In this document: one piece after another, positions 34,914 through 43,591 of the stretch
Numbering within the stretch: position 1 is the stretch's first letter
Layout of the letters: every line of letters begins with the position of its first letter
From: JALHMI01 sp964598535
GTDB lineage: Bacteria; Planctomycetota; Planctomycetia; Pirellulales; PALSA-1355
Assembly: GCA_964598535.1 (NCBI GenBank)
Contig: CAZRCI010000001.1
Location: 179,637-243,636 of the forward strand
DNA: 64,000 nucleotides
Direction: 5' to 3'
The notes under the pieces: model-generated
The model's database searches: none
What the model was told of the DNA's origin: nothing
Seen by the model: only the letters and a program-made list of their open reading frames with translations
Translations under genes and position numbers: made by a program

Positions 34914-36305
34914 ATGGTTACCCAATCGAAAACGGCCGGCCACGCGGCGCCGGTCATGGTGGGCTCCCGAGCCCCGAATTTTACGCTTCCTTGCACAGCC
35001 TGGCCCGACACGGCCGAACGTACGGTCACGCTCGACGATTACCGCGATCGCTGGCTGGTGCTGCTATTTTATCCGCGCGATTTCTCGATGGTCTGCCCGA
35101 CCGAGCTGACTGCGCTGAGTGTCCAGTTCGAGGAGTTCGCCCGCCGCGATTGCGACATTCTTGGCATCAGCACCGACTCGGTTGCGAGCCATCAAAAGTG
35201 GATTGCCACGCCGCGCAGCCAGGGGGGCCTGGGTGGGCTCGCGTTTCCGCTCGCCAGCGATGAAAGCGGCCAGGTTTGCCAGGCCTACGGTGTGCTCGTC
35301 CCCCGACAGCACGTCGCCCTCCGCGGGCTGTTCATCATCGACCCCAACGGCGTGCTGCAATATCAGGTCGTGCATAATCTTAGCGTCGGCCGCCGCAGCG
35401 AAGAGGTTGTGCGCGTGCTCGACGGCCTGCAAACCGGTGGTCTCTGTCCCGAAAGCTGGAGCCGCGACGCGCCCGTGCTCGATCCGACGCGCGTATTGCG
35501 CCCAGGCAGCGTCGTGGGACAATATCGCATCGAGCAGGAACTCGGCTCCGGCGCGTTCGGTGTGGTTTACCGCGCGCACGATCTGACCCTCCAGCGCACG
35601 GTCGCGCTCAAGGTGTTTCGACCCGGCCCGGCCGGTTCGCCACGCCGCATGCTCGACGAAGCCCGCGCCGCCGCGGCCCTCAACCATCCGAACGTCTGCA
35701 CGATTCACGCCGTCGACGAAAGCGACGGCATTTCGATGATCGTGATGGAATACGTCAACGGGCGCCCGCTCGATTCGATTCTCTCCGGAGGCAGGCTCGG
35801 TCCGGATGAAGTCAAAGGTCTCGGCCGGCAGGTCGCCCTGGGCATGGCCGCCGCGCATGCCGGCCATGTGGTGCATGGCGACCTCAAGCCGGGCAACATC
35901 ATGGTCAGCACCGAGGGACTGGCCAAGGTCATGGATTTCGGCCTTGCCCACCGCAAGCATCGCGGCTCGCCCATGCAGGAAACCGGTTCCTGGGCCACGG
36001 TCGATCCCTCGGGCCTCTCCGGCACGCCGGCCTATATGTCGCCCGAGCAGGCCCGTAGCGAGCCCGCTTCGCCGATGAGCGACGTGTTCTCGCTCGGCCT
36101 CATGCTCTATGAGATGCTTACCGGCCAAAAGGCGATCCGCGGCGACAACCTGCTCGAAGTGCTCCGGCAAATCGACACCATCGACGGCGAGCGCTACGCG
36201 GCCGAAGTGCCCGAGCCGTTCGCCACGATCTTTCGCCGGACACTGGTGGCCGATGTTCGCAAGCGCGAGCTCTCGATGTCCGAAATCGCCGACCTGCTCG
36301 AGTAG
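34914..36305 (+). CDS. Peroxiredoxin fused to a Ser/Thr protein kinase
   Basis: 463 residues. Residues 15-185 are an AhpC/Prx1-type 2-Cys peroxiredoxin: peroxidatic Cys61 in YPRDFSMVCPTEL and a candidate resolving Cys178 in GGLCPESW. Residues 203-463 are a Hanks-type kinase: glycine loop LGSGAFGVVYRAHD, Lys233 in VALKVF, catalytic loop HGDLKPGNIM (321-330, Gly replacing Arg of HRD), DFG at 341-343, and GTPAYMSPEQARSEP. There is no membrane segment. A simple model is that peroxide oxidises the first domain and this sets kinase activity, linking oxidative stress to phosphorylation. It is divergent from the Tat protein gene and 108 bp before the transporter. Confidence 0.9.
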   Translation: MVTQSKTAGHAAPVMVGSRAPNFTLPCTAWPDTAERTVTLDDYRDRWLVLLFYPRDFSMVCPTELTALSVQFEEFARRDCDILGISTDSVASHQKWIATPRSQGGLGGLAFPLASDESGQVCQAYGVLVPRQHVALRGLFIIDPNGVLQYQVVHNLSVGRRSEEVVRVLDGLQTGGLCPESWSRDAPVLDPTRVLRPGSVVGQYRIEQELGSGAFGVVYRAHDLTLQRTVALKVFRPGPAGSPRRMLDEARAAAALNHPNVCTIHAVDESDGISMIVMEYVNGRPLDSILSGGRLGPDEVKGLGRQVALGMAAAHAGHVVHGDLKPGNIMVSTEGLAKVMDFGLAHRKHRGSPMQETGSWATVDPSGLSGTPAYMSPEQARSEPASPMSDVFSLGLMLYEMLTGQKAIRGDNLLEVLRQIDTIDGERYAAEVPEPFATIFRRTLVADVRKRELSMSEIADLLE

Positions 36306-36413
36306 TTCTACGCGAGGACGCAATTGCGTGCGGGGCCTTTTGACTGGCCGGCAAACACGCTACACTCGTCCCGCATGTGCGAGGGCTTTCCGCTCGTAGG
36401 CGCCGGCGTCGGT

Positions 36414-37685
36414 ATGTCGCAGTTCCAACTTATCGCGGCCATCGTCATCTTCGCGGCGACCTACCTGGTGATTGCCTTCGCCCGGCTGCCTCGGCTGGCG
36501 CTCGACCGGCCGGGCGCGGCCGTCTGCGGCGCCGTCCTGATGATTCTGTTCGGCGTGCTCTCGTTCGAGGATGCCTGGGCCGCCATCGACGCGCGCACCA
36601 TCGTCCTCCTGCTGGGCATGATGATCCTCAACGTCTTGCTCGAAGACAGCGGCTTTTTCGAACTCGCCGCCGCGCGGGTGCTCGCCCGCACACGCTCGCC
36701 GCGGCAACTCTTGGCGGGACTGGTGCTGCTGGCCGGCGTGCTCTCGGCCTTGTTTCTCAACGACACGGTTTGCCTGATGCTGACAATGCCCACGCTGGCC
36801 ATCGTGCGCCGCGCGGGTCTACCCTGCGTGCCGTACCTGGTAGCGCTCGCGATGGGCGCCAACGTCGGCAGCGTGATGACGCTGGTCGGCAATCCGCAGA
36901 ACATGCTGATCGGCATCTACAGCGGCTGGAGCTACGCGCACTTTTTTGCGCAGATGGCGGTCGTCGGCCTGGCGGGGCTTGCGGCGCTGGTTGCGATCCT
37001 GCTCGTCTGGTATCGCCGCGAGTTGAGCGCCGCCATGAACCACGTGTCCGAAAGTGCCCCCGCCGCGCACGTCGATCGCCCGTTGTTGGTAAAGTCGCTC
37101 CTCGTGCTTTCGGGCGTGCTGGTCGGCTTTGTCGTTGTCGGCGATCTGGCCGTGGTGGCGGCGGGCGGGGCGGCCGTGCTGCTGCTCGTTTCCGGTCGAG
37201 CCCCGGCCGCGGTGCTGGCCCGCGTTAACTGGGTGCTGCTCGCGTTCTTCGCGGGGCTGTTCATCGTGGTCCATGCCCTTGAGCGTACCGGGCTCGTGGC
37301 CGACGCCGCCCATTGGGCACAGCCGATGTACGGCGACTCGCTGGCCACGCAAATTCCGGTCTTCAGCGCGCTGGTGGTCGTGGCCAGCAACGTCGTGTCC
37401 AACGTGCCGCTGGTCGTGCTTGCCCGGGGGATCGTGCCGCAGCTCATCGAGCCCGAGCTGATGTGGCTCGTGCTTTCCATGGCCAGCACGTTTGCCGGCA
37501 ACCTCACGATTCCCGGTTCGGTCGCCACGCTGATCGTGCTCGAAACGGCGCGAATGCAAGATGGCGGAGCGGACGCCCGCGTGGGCTTCCTCGAGTTTTT
37601 TCGCGTTGGTATGCCGGTCACGCTCGCGACCACGGCGCTGGGCGCTCTCGTGCTCACACTCGAACACATGCTCCGTGCGTCTTGA
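36414..37685 (+). CDS. ArsB/NhaD-type anion or cation transporter
   Basis: 423 residues from the ATG at 36414 with about eleven hydrophobic helices. The family motifs are IDARTIVLLLGMMILNVLLE, LSALFLNDTVCLMLTMPTLA and ALAMGANVGSVMTLVGNPQN; a second half repeats the pattern (VVVASNVVSNVPLVVLARG, TFAGNLTIPGSVATLIV). The NDTVCL, GNPQN and NLT pairs are the re-entrant ion-binding loops of the ion transporter superfamily. ArsB-like arsenite efflux, NhaD-like sodium/proton exchange and anion transport are all possible; no arsR or arsC is nearby. Confidence 0.85.
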   Translation: MSQFQLIAAIVIFAATYLVIAFARLPRLALDRPGAAVCGAVLMILFGVLSFEDAWAAIDARTIVLLLGMMILNVLLEDSGFFELAAARVLARTRSPRQLLAGLVLLAGVLSALFLNDTVCLMLTMPTLAIVRRAGLPCVPYLVALAMGANVGSVMTLVGNPQNMLIGIYSGWSYAHFFAQMAVVGLAGLAALVAILLVWYRRELSAAMNHVSESAPAAHVDRPLLVKSLLVLSGVLVGFVVVGDLAVVAAGGAAVLLLVSGRAPAAVLARVNWVLLAFFAGLFIVVHALERTGLVADAAHWAQPMYGDSLATQIPVFSALVVVASNVVSNVPLVVLARGIVPQLIEPELMWLVLSMASTFAGNLTIPGSVATLIVLETARMQDGGADARVGFLEFFRVGMPVTLATTALGALVLTLEHMLRAS

Positions 37686-37709
37686 GAGAATTTGCTTTCG
37701 GCGAACGGC

Positions 37710-39119
37710 TCAGAACACCACGGTCCACCGCGCCAGCAGCGCTCCGGCGGCCACGATTAGCGCCACCAGCGTCGCGGCTAGTTGAAGTTTTCCTCGATGC
37801 GCCGCGTCGGTTCGCATTTCGAACTTCAAATAGCCGTAGAGCGTGGCCAATAGCGCGAGCACCAGGACCCCGCCGCCGCCGACGTACCATAGCCGGCTTT
37901 CGACGACCGCGTTCCGCCACATTTGTTTGAAGTCGGCCCGCGTGCGAGCGTCGAACTCGAGGTCAGCGTGAAGCTGGTGCATGGCGCCGACCGCCGGCGA
38001 GTCGATCACTTCCGCGTGCTCGGCCTTATACACGCGCTGCCGCAGATATGCCGGCGAGACGTTCACCATTTCGGCCGCCTGCGGGTCTCCCAGGTACTCG
38101 TTGATGTAATTGTTCGTCGCGGCCAGCACCTCGTCATCCAGGGCACGCTGGCACTCCGGCACCGTCGACCACGGTCCCGAGCTGACCGTGATTCGGTATA
38201 CGCCGCCGATCAGCGCGGGCCCTCTGTCCGAACGGTTACGATGCCCATCCGGCAGGAGAGCTTTCGCCACTGGCCGCGAGTCGTCGTCTTCGATGGTTGG
38301 CTTTTGCTCGCGAACGGGTTCGGGAGCTTGTTCGGCACCGACAGCCGCGGTCGTGGCCTGGGCTACCGACTCCTGTTGCTCGTCGTCCGCGGCGGCTTTG
38401 GTCTTGGCCGCCGCCTTGGCGATTTCGATTTCCACGGGAATCGAGCCGGCGCGCGGCGGCAGTAAGCTTGCGGTTTCGCCGCGGCTTGAATCCCCGGTCG
38501 AACTTCCGAGCAATGGGCGCTCCGGCCGTAGCGCGGGGCGCTTGGCTCGGCCGGGGCGCGGCGACTTTCGCGAGGCGCGTTCCGCTTCTGCCCGCCGGTC
38601 GTGGGCATCAACGACGCGCCGCGAAACCCGGTCGGCGCGAGGCCCTTCGACAAAGAAGTTCGCGACCGCGAAAAGGATCGCTCCGATGCCCAGCCAGGTA
38701 ATCGCCCGCAGCGCGAACGGCCGTTGCCGATCGCGGCCGAACAGCATCGCGCCGAGGATGATCAGGCCCGCGCCCAGCAGAATGAACATTCCCAGACGCG
38801 GAGCCGAATAGCGCACAACGCGGGGCTCGTGTCCTGCGAGCGGATCAAAATCATCCTCCAGCGAGTTGAAACCGCGGCCGAGCAATACGCCTTTGTCGAA
38901 CTCGAGCCTTTCGATCGCCGCCGGCCGCCCGGCGTCGTGATCGAACGTGGCAATGCGGACCAGCATCCACACGCCCGCCAATACGGCGACGATGCCGATC
39001 GACTTGGCCAGAAATCCCGACTCGTGGCCGCAGCTTCCGCGCGTGCACTTGAACATGGCGAAGCCGAATAGCAGCAACAGCCCCAGGCCCATCCAGGAGA
39101 TACTCGCCAGCAATATCAC
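37710..39119 (-). CDS. Membrane protein of unknown function coupled to the kinase gene
   Basis: 469 residues from a GTG that overlaps the kinase stop codon (GTGA), so translation is coupled. Three N-terminal helices (SWMGLGLLLLFGFAMF, SIGIVAVLAGVWMLVRIA, LGMFILLGAGLIILGAMLFG plus a fourth ITWLGIGAILFAVANFFVEG) precede about 170 residues of low-complexity R/A/E/P. Then comes a folded part (VYRITVSSGPWSTVPECQRA, EYLGDPQAAEMVNVSPAYLR), and two final helices. The soluble part looks extracytoplasmic. It could be a partner or substrate of the kinase. Family not recognised. Confidence 0.75.
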   Translation of the reverse strand: MILLASISWMGLGLLLLFGFAMFKCTRGSCGHESGFLAKSIGIVAVLAGVWMLVRIATFDHDAGRPAAIERLEFDKGVLLGRGFNSLEDDFDPLAGHEPRVVRYSAPRLGMFILLGAGLIILGAMLFGRDRQRPFALRAITWLGIGAILFAVANFFVEGPRADRVSRRVVDAHDRRAEAERASRKSPRPGRAKRPALRPERPLLGSSTGDSSRGETASLLPPRAGSIPVEIEIAKAAAKTKAAADDEQQESVAQATTAAVGAEQAPEPVREQKPTIEDDDSRPVAKALLPDGHRNRSDRGPALIGGVYRITVSSGPWSTVPECQRALDDEVLAATNNYINEYLGDPQAAEMVNVSPAYLRQRVYKAEHAEVIDSPAVGAMHQLHADLEFDARTRADFKQMWRNAVVESRLWYVGGGGVLVLALLATLYGYLKFEMRTDAAHRGKLQLAATLVALIVAAGALLARWTVVF

Positions 39120-41260
39120 GTCCGTCTCTCCTTCGCGGCGTGCTCATCCGCGGGAGCCGAAACCTGCGGCGCCGCCAATTGCACCGCGGTGGAAATGATG
39201 GCCGCGACCATCAGGCCCCAGGGTTGCGGAAAGCGCCAGAACCAATCGACCACCCAGGCTCCCATCACCGCCGCGCCGACGTTCCACACGCTCAGCCGCG
39301 TGCGGCGGAGCGGATCGGCCTGGCGCCACCAGCGGATGCTGGCTAGCATCGCCGCGAAGTAGGCCAGATACGCAGGCAACTGCGGCGAGCCCTTGGCGTC
39401 GTAGAAGTTCTTGCTGAAATCGAGTTGAATGAAGTTATGCACTGCCGTCGCGTCGTCGAACTGAACCAGCAGCGTCGTCGAGGCCAGGTACGCCGCCGCG
39501 CCGACCAGCAATCCCGCCACGAGCATTGTCACCCGGCGCAACGACTGGTCGCCGTCGGTGCCGGCCCAAAACGCGGACGGAATCAGGACGGCCCAGCTTC
39601 CCAGCACGCTGGTCAACGTGAGCCAGGCGAACTGGTTTTGCTCGACGCTGGTTTGCCCACGCAAAATCACGGCCACGACGCTCATCACGGCCGCCACGAT
39701 CGCCGCGACCAGCATCGAGCCGGTCAGATCCGCAATCCGCTCGCGGGCGCCCTTCACGGCCAACGACTGCGCCGCTTCCTGCCGCCAACGCTTCGAGCTC
39801 TTGCGTTTCCAGTTTTGGGCGTTCGCCGCGCGCCAATTGCCGGGCTTGCCCGCCGCGGTCGAAGCTTGCGCCGTTGGTTGATAGGTCGTCGCTTCAAGGT
39901 TGCCAACCGGCTGGATCGGATGCGGCCCTGGCTGCGTTGGCGGGGCAGGGGGCGCCGCCGGCCCCGGACCGCTTCCTAGAGGAATCCAGCGAGCTTTTTT
40001 TTCTTCGTGGTGAAGGATCACCGCTCGGGCAATTCGATAGGCCACGTACATCCCGGCGGTCGGCACGATCAGGGTCAGCATCAGCTCGAAGTTGTACGCC
40101 AGCGCAGCGCAGCCGATCACGGCCACCGCGGTCTTGGCCGGCATGTTCAGCCCGTCCCAGCTATCGCGGGCGCTACGCCAGCCCTCGCGCACCGCCTTCC
40201 ATACCGGATCGTCTTCTTCGGCCATCGCGCCGGCCGCGGCCGCCATCTGGGCCATGATCGGTTCGCTCGCCGTGTCCGCTGAGGCGCCCTCGGCGGGCTT
40301 CGCGTGCGCGTCCGCCGGCTGCTCGTGGAGATAACGCGTCTCCGGCAGCGGTGGACGGTAGGCCGAGGTCGCCGCCATCGGCGGCAGCGCATGCACCATC
40401 TCGGCCACGCTCGCAAAACGCGTCGTCGGGTCTTTGGCCAAGGCGCGGGCAACCACCTGCCGGTAGCCGTCGGGCACCTTGTCGAGCGACGGCTCGGCCG
40501 TCAGGTGCTTCATCAATACTTCGCCGACGCTTTCGCCTTCGAACGGTACCTCGCCGGTGAGCATCTCGTACAAGATGATCCCCAGGGCATAGATGTCGAT
40601 CTCCTTGCCGTAGCGGCCGTTCGCCACCTCGGGCGCCATATAATGGACCGTGCCGATGCTCTCGGTTTGTCCGCTGCGACGGCTGCAAGAGATGAACTTC
40701 GAGAGGCCATAGTCGCCCAGCTTTACCTGCCCGTCGTCGCGAAAGATATTGCCCGGCTTGAGGTCGCGATGCACGATGCCGTGATCGTGCAGGTAGCCCA
40801 CACCGGCCGCGATGCCGTTGAACCACTCGCAGGTCTCGTCCGCCGTCAGGCCTTTCGGGCTGCGGTCGAGCGTCTCTTCGAGCGAGTCGCCCACCGCATA
40901 CTCCATCACCACCCAAGTGTTTTCCTGGTCGTCTTGCTTGACGTCGTACAGCGCGATCAGGTTGGGATGCTTAAGGTTCAAGCAATGGGCCACGCCGCGG
41001 AGCTCGACCTCCAGGTTATGCCGGATAAGCTTGAGCGCTACTTCCTTGCCGCCATCGCTGACGGCAAAGTACACCTCGCCAAACCCGCCCCGGCCTATCC
41101 CACGCTTGATCGTGTAGCCATCCAGCGGGCGCGAACCGCTCGTATACGTGAACCGCGGAGGTCCACCGCGAGGCGTATCTTCGGCGTGCGTCAGGTGTGG
41201 ATCCATCGGGTCGTCAGTGGGTTCGGGCGAGAGGGCCGTGGCTTCAGTCCGGAGGAACAT
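39116..41260 (-). CDS. Ser/Thr protein kinase with C-terminal membrane domain
   Basis: 714 residues from the ATG at 41260, preceded by AAGG; in-frame ATGs at 41326 and 41206 are possible. The N-terminal kinase domain has GRGGFGEVYFAVSDGGKEVA, VALKLIRHNL, catalytic HRDLKPGNIF, DYG in place of DFG (VKLGDYGLSKF), and GTVHYMAPEVANGRYGKEID, all needed for activity. The middle is P/A-rich. The C-terminal half has about seven hydrophobic helices in three groups. The kinase is likely cytoplasmic, with its signal input through the membrane part. The coupled gene downstream and the FHA gene 280 bp upstream suggest a local phospho-signalling set. Confidence 0.9.
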   Translation of the reverse strand: MFLRTEATALSPEPTDDPMDPHLTHAEDTPRGGPPRFTYTSGSRPLDGYTIKRGIGRGGFGEVYFAVSDGGKEVALKLIRHNLEVELRGVAHCLNLKHPNLIALYDVKQDDQENTWVVMEYAVGDSLEETLDRSPKGLTADETCEWFNGIAAGVGYLHDHGIVHRDLKPGNIFRDDGQVKLGDYGLSKFISCSRRSGQTESIGTVHYMAPEVANGRYGKEIDIYALGIILYEMLTGEVPFEGESVGEVLMKHLTAEPSLDKVPDGYRQVVARALAKDPTTRFASVAEMVHALPPMAATSAYRPPLPETRYLHEQPADAHAKPAEGASADTASEPIMAQMAAAAGAMAEEDDPVWKAVREGWRSARDSWDGLNMPAKTAVAVIGCAALAYNFELMLTLIVPTAGMYVAYRIARAVILHHEEKKARWIPLGSGPGPAAPPAPPTQPGPHPIQPVGNLEATTYQPTAQASTAAGKPGNWRAANAQNWKRKSSKRWRQEAAQSLAVKGARERIADLTGSMLVAAIVAAVMSVVAVILRGQTSVEQNQFAWLTLTSVLGSWAVLIPSAFWAGTDGDQSLRRVTMLVAGLLVGAAAYLASTTLLVQFDDATAVHNFIQLDFSKNFYDAKGSPQLPAYLAYFAAMLASIRWWRQADPLRRTRLSVWNVGAAVMGAWVVDWFWRFPQPWGLMVAAIISTAVQLAAPQVSAPADEHAAKERRT

Positions 41261-41542
41261 GTTCGAACCTTTGCTGCCCCCGTCGCAAACCGGCGCTGCG
41301 GGTCGGTCGGTCGCGGAGGTCCCCATAATCCATGATTATGACACGGCGAACCGCGGTCACCAAAGCGGTGGTTTCCTGGCGGTTTCACAGGGGCCGGGTT
41401 GGCGGTCGCTGTGTCGTTTGCCTCATATTCGTTTGCGGCGCCTCGCTCTTGCCTCGATTTTTTTCGTCACACGTCTTTCTCGGCCTTTGCCAAACCGGTT
41501 GTTCCCGGCCGATCCGGCGGCTCGGGCCTGCTCAGGTTCCGT

Positions 41543-42142
41543 TCAAATCTCTTCCAGGCTGAATGAAAAGCCCTCGCCCACCACGTGCGCGTTGTGTTCG
41601 AGCGGGGCCCGCGACTCGTACCGGCGGCCATCCACTTCGATGGGCGTCGCGCTCATGCAGAACAGGGCGCCGTGTTGGCGGTGCAGAATGACGTCGTGCG
41701 GCCAGCCGCGGCATACCACGTGATTGTTCGCGTCCGGCCCTAGAATCAGCGTATCCGCCATCAGCAACACGGCGGAGCTCGAAGGCTGCGTGCGATGATG
41801 GCTCACGAAATCGAGTCGTGCCGTGGCCGACAGCGGATGCGGCCGGCGAAAGCGCATCTTGAGCGCCGGCCCTAGTTCCAGCAGGCTGCCGTCGTTGAGC
41901 CAACTGGTCGAATCGATCCGCTCGTGATTCAGCGTCACGTCGCGTACCGGTTCGATCGTGTACCCTTCTTCGTCGCGGCGGAACGTGGCATGATGCCGCG
42001 AAAGATCGGCCAACAGCGGGAGATCCACCGCGGCGTCGGGGGTCGCCTGCCCCAGGCGAACTTCGCCTCCCTGGCAAACGAAAAACCCACCCACGGCGTC
42101 GACCCACAATAGGAGACGAGATTTGCTGGCTGCGTGATTCAC
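41543..42142 (-). CDS. FHA-domain protein
   Basis: About 199 residues from a GTG at 42142 (NHAASKSRLLLWVDAVGG); the frame stays open to an ATG at 42376, but that extra stretch has non-coding-like composition, so the start is uncertain. The FHA core is clear: FFVCQGGEVRLGQ, LADLSRHHATFRRDEEGYTI with the Arg/Ser/His binding loop, and WLNDGSLLELGPALKMRF. FHA domains bind phosphothreonine. A second, weaker copy may lie in the C-terminal half (SSAVLLMADTLILGPDANNH). The kinase gene downstream on the same strand is an obvious candidate partner. Confidence 0.8.
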   Translation of the reverse strand: MNHAASKSRLLLWVDAVGGFFVCQGGEVRLGQATPDAAVDLPLLADLSRHHATFRRDEEGYTIEPVRDVTLNHERIDSTSWLNDGSLLELGPALKMRFRRPHPLSATARLDFVSHHRTQPSSSAVLLMADTLILGPDANNHVVCRGWPHDVILHRQHGALFCMSATPIEVDGRRYESRAPLEHNAHVVGEGFSFSLEEI

Positions 42143-42498
42143 GGCGTTTTCTGTCCATGGTACGCAATCTGCCGTTGGAGATAAAACAGGATACGCGGAT
42201 CGGATCATGCCTGCGTTCCTTGCCACGCTCGTGCCTCGCGCCGCGGGCCGCGGGCCATGCCACAACCAGCGCAGCGCCTCGCGCGATCCTGCCAGGTAAT
42301 TCCGCCACGGGATTGCCAAATCTCGGTACCTGTTCATCATTTCGCCGTCGCACCGCCAGCCGTAGCCGCTCGTCATGGTCGTTCCGGGAAACTTGCCGCC
42401 TGGCGAACCATTGCTCGTGGCGCGCCAATTCCGACCATAACGAGCCCCGGCTACAGCTTTGGGAAAGACGCCGTCCGTTTTGTTACTCTCAAAGTCGA

Positions 42499-43320
42499 TC
42501 AGTCGTCGTCCTGATCCCGCTTCGAGGCGTCGGCCAACCGCACCGCTTCGGCCGAGGATCCAAAGTATTCGGTTACCTGGTCGACGATGCTTTCGATTTC
42601 CGACTCGGAAGCCGAGATCGGAATCTCACCCTCCACGATCGGCGTCGAGGCCAACCGCTCGGCCACCTTCAGCCGCGTGCGAATGTCGGCAATCAGGTCT
42701 TTCACCCGGCCGAGCTGGCTGTCGTCGATGTTGTGCTCGCTGAGCGTTTGGGCGACTTCAACCATCTTGTACTGGGCTTCGAGCTGCTCGACGTCGACCT
42801 CCAGTTGCCGCTTGGCGACCAGCATGTTTTCCAGCTTCTGCCGCGCGGCGTCGAGGCTCGCCCGCCGGGCCGACTGAATGTCGCGCAGGCTCGCCAGCGT
42901 GGCCTCGTGCGTCTTGTAACGCTCGAACCGGTTGGCCAGGTCGACCTTCACGTGCGCGACGGTGTAGGTCCGCCCGCCATACTTGTACGACGGCTTGTCT
43001 TGCGACAGGTCGTCCTTCAGCTTCATCAACTCGGTCTTCTCGCGGCCCATCGTCGATTCGGTGCGAGCGATCTCTTTGTCCAACCGCTCGATCTCCACTT
43101 CTTCCTGGGCGATCACGTGCATGTTGCGGCGAATGTCCGGCACCAGGTTTTTCACCATCCGCCGCGCCCGTTCGATTTCGAACTCCACGGGCACGTTCGA
43201 CTTGACCGAATCTTTCATCCAGCCGAACGACGTCGAAACATAACTAGCGGCGTCCCTTCCGAAGAACAAAACCGCGAGCAGGCTTGCGCCCGCTGCCGTA
43301 ACAATCGCTTTCCTGATCAT
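42499..43320 (-). CDS. Membrane-anchored coiled-coil protein
   Basis: 273 residues from the ATG at 43320. A single N-terminal helix (AIVTAAGASLLAVLFFG) anchors it; the rest is almost all long helix with heptads (EIERLDKEIARTESTMGREK, LDAARQKLENMLVAKRQLEV), interrupted near residue 110 by a short loop (PSYKYGGRTYTVAHVKVDLA). The C-terminus is acidic. This is the shape of many planctomycete envelope proteins, with no enzymatic motif. It is 122 bp upstream of the long form of the FHA gene. Function unknown. Confidence 0.7.
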   Translation of the reverse strand: MIRKAIVTAAGASLLAVLFFGRDAASYVSTSFGWMKDSVKSNVPVEFEIERARRMVKNLVPDIRRNMHVIAQEEVEIERLDKEIARTESTMGREKTELMKLKDDLSQDKPSYKYGGRTYTVAHVKVDLANRFERYKTHEATLASLRDIQSARRASLDAARQKLENMLVAKRQLEVDVEQLEAQYKMVEVAQTLSEHNIDDSQLGRVKDLIADIRTRLKVAERLASTPIVEGEIPISASESEIESIVDQVTEYFGSSAEAVRLADASKRDQDDD

Positions 43321-43591
43321 GATCCAGGGCCTCCCACACGACGGGTCTGACATGTTGGTTCAAAAGAGGTGACGGCCGGCGAAATCCGCCGTCCCAGCAA
43401 GCTATTCGCCGGGCCCGTGCGGCTCTTGGCCCACGAACTTGAAGTTTTTCCGCGGGTTTGCGCAAGTCGTGCCATCGAGCGGCCTGTACCAGAGGGGAAA
43501 GCGCCAACGATTCACGCCTCAGTCCGAACCGGGTACCCTGTAGAGACGCGCTGCCGGATAAGATTTCCCCCTCAAACCCCCCGGGACGGAT

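Noticed and set aside
34715..35029. A 105-codon N-terminal extension of the Tat protein
   Set aside because: It would overlap the divergent peroxiredoxin-kinase gene and would bury the twin-arginine signal inside the protein.
41532..42428. An alternative frame overlapping the FHA gene
   Set aside because: It has no FHA motifs and is Arg-rich; the neighbouring frame carries the full FHA core.
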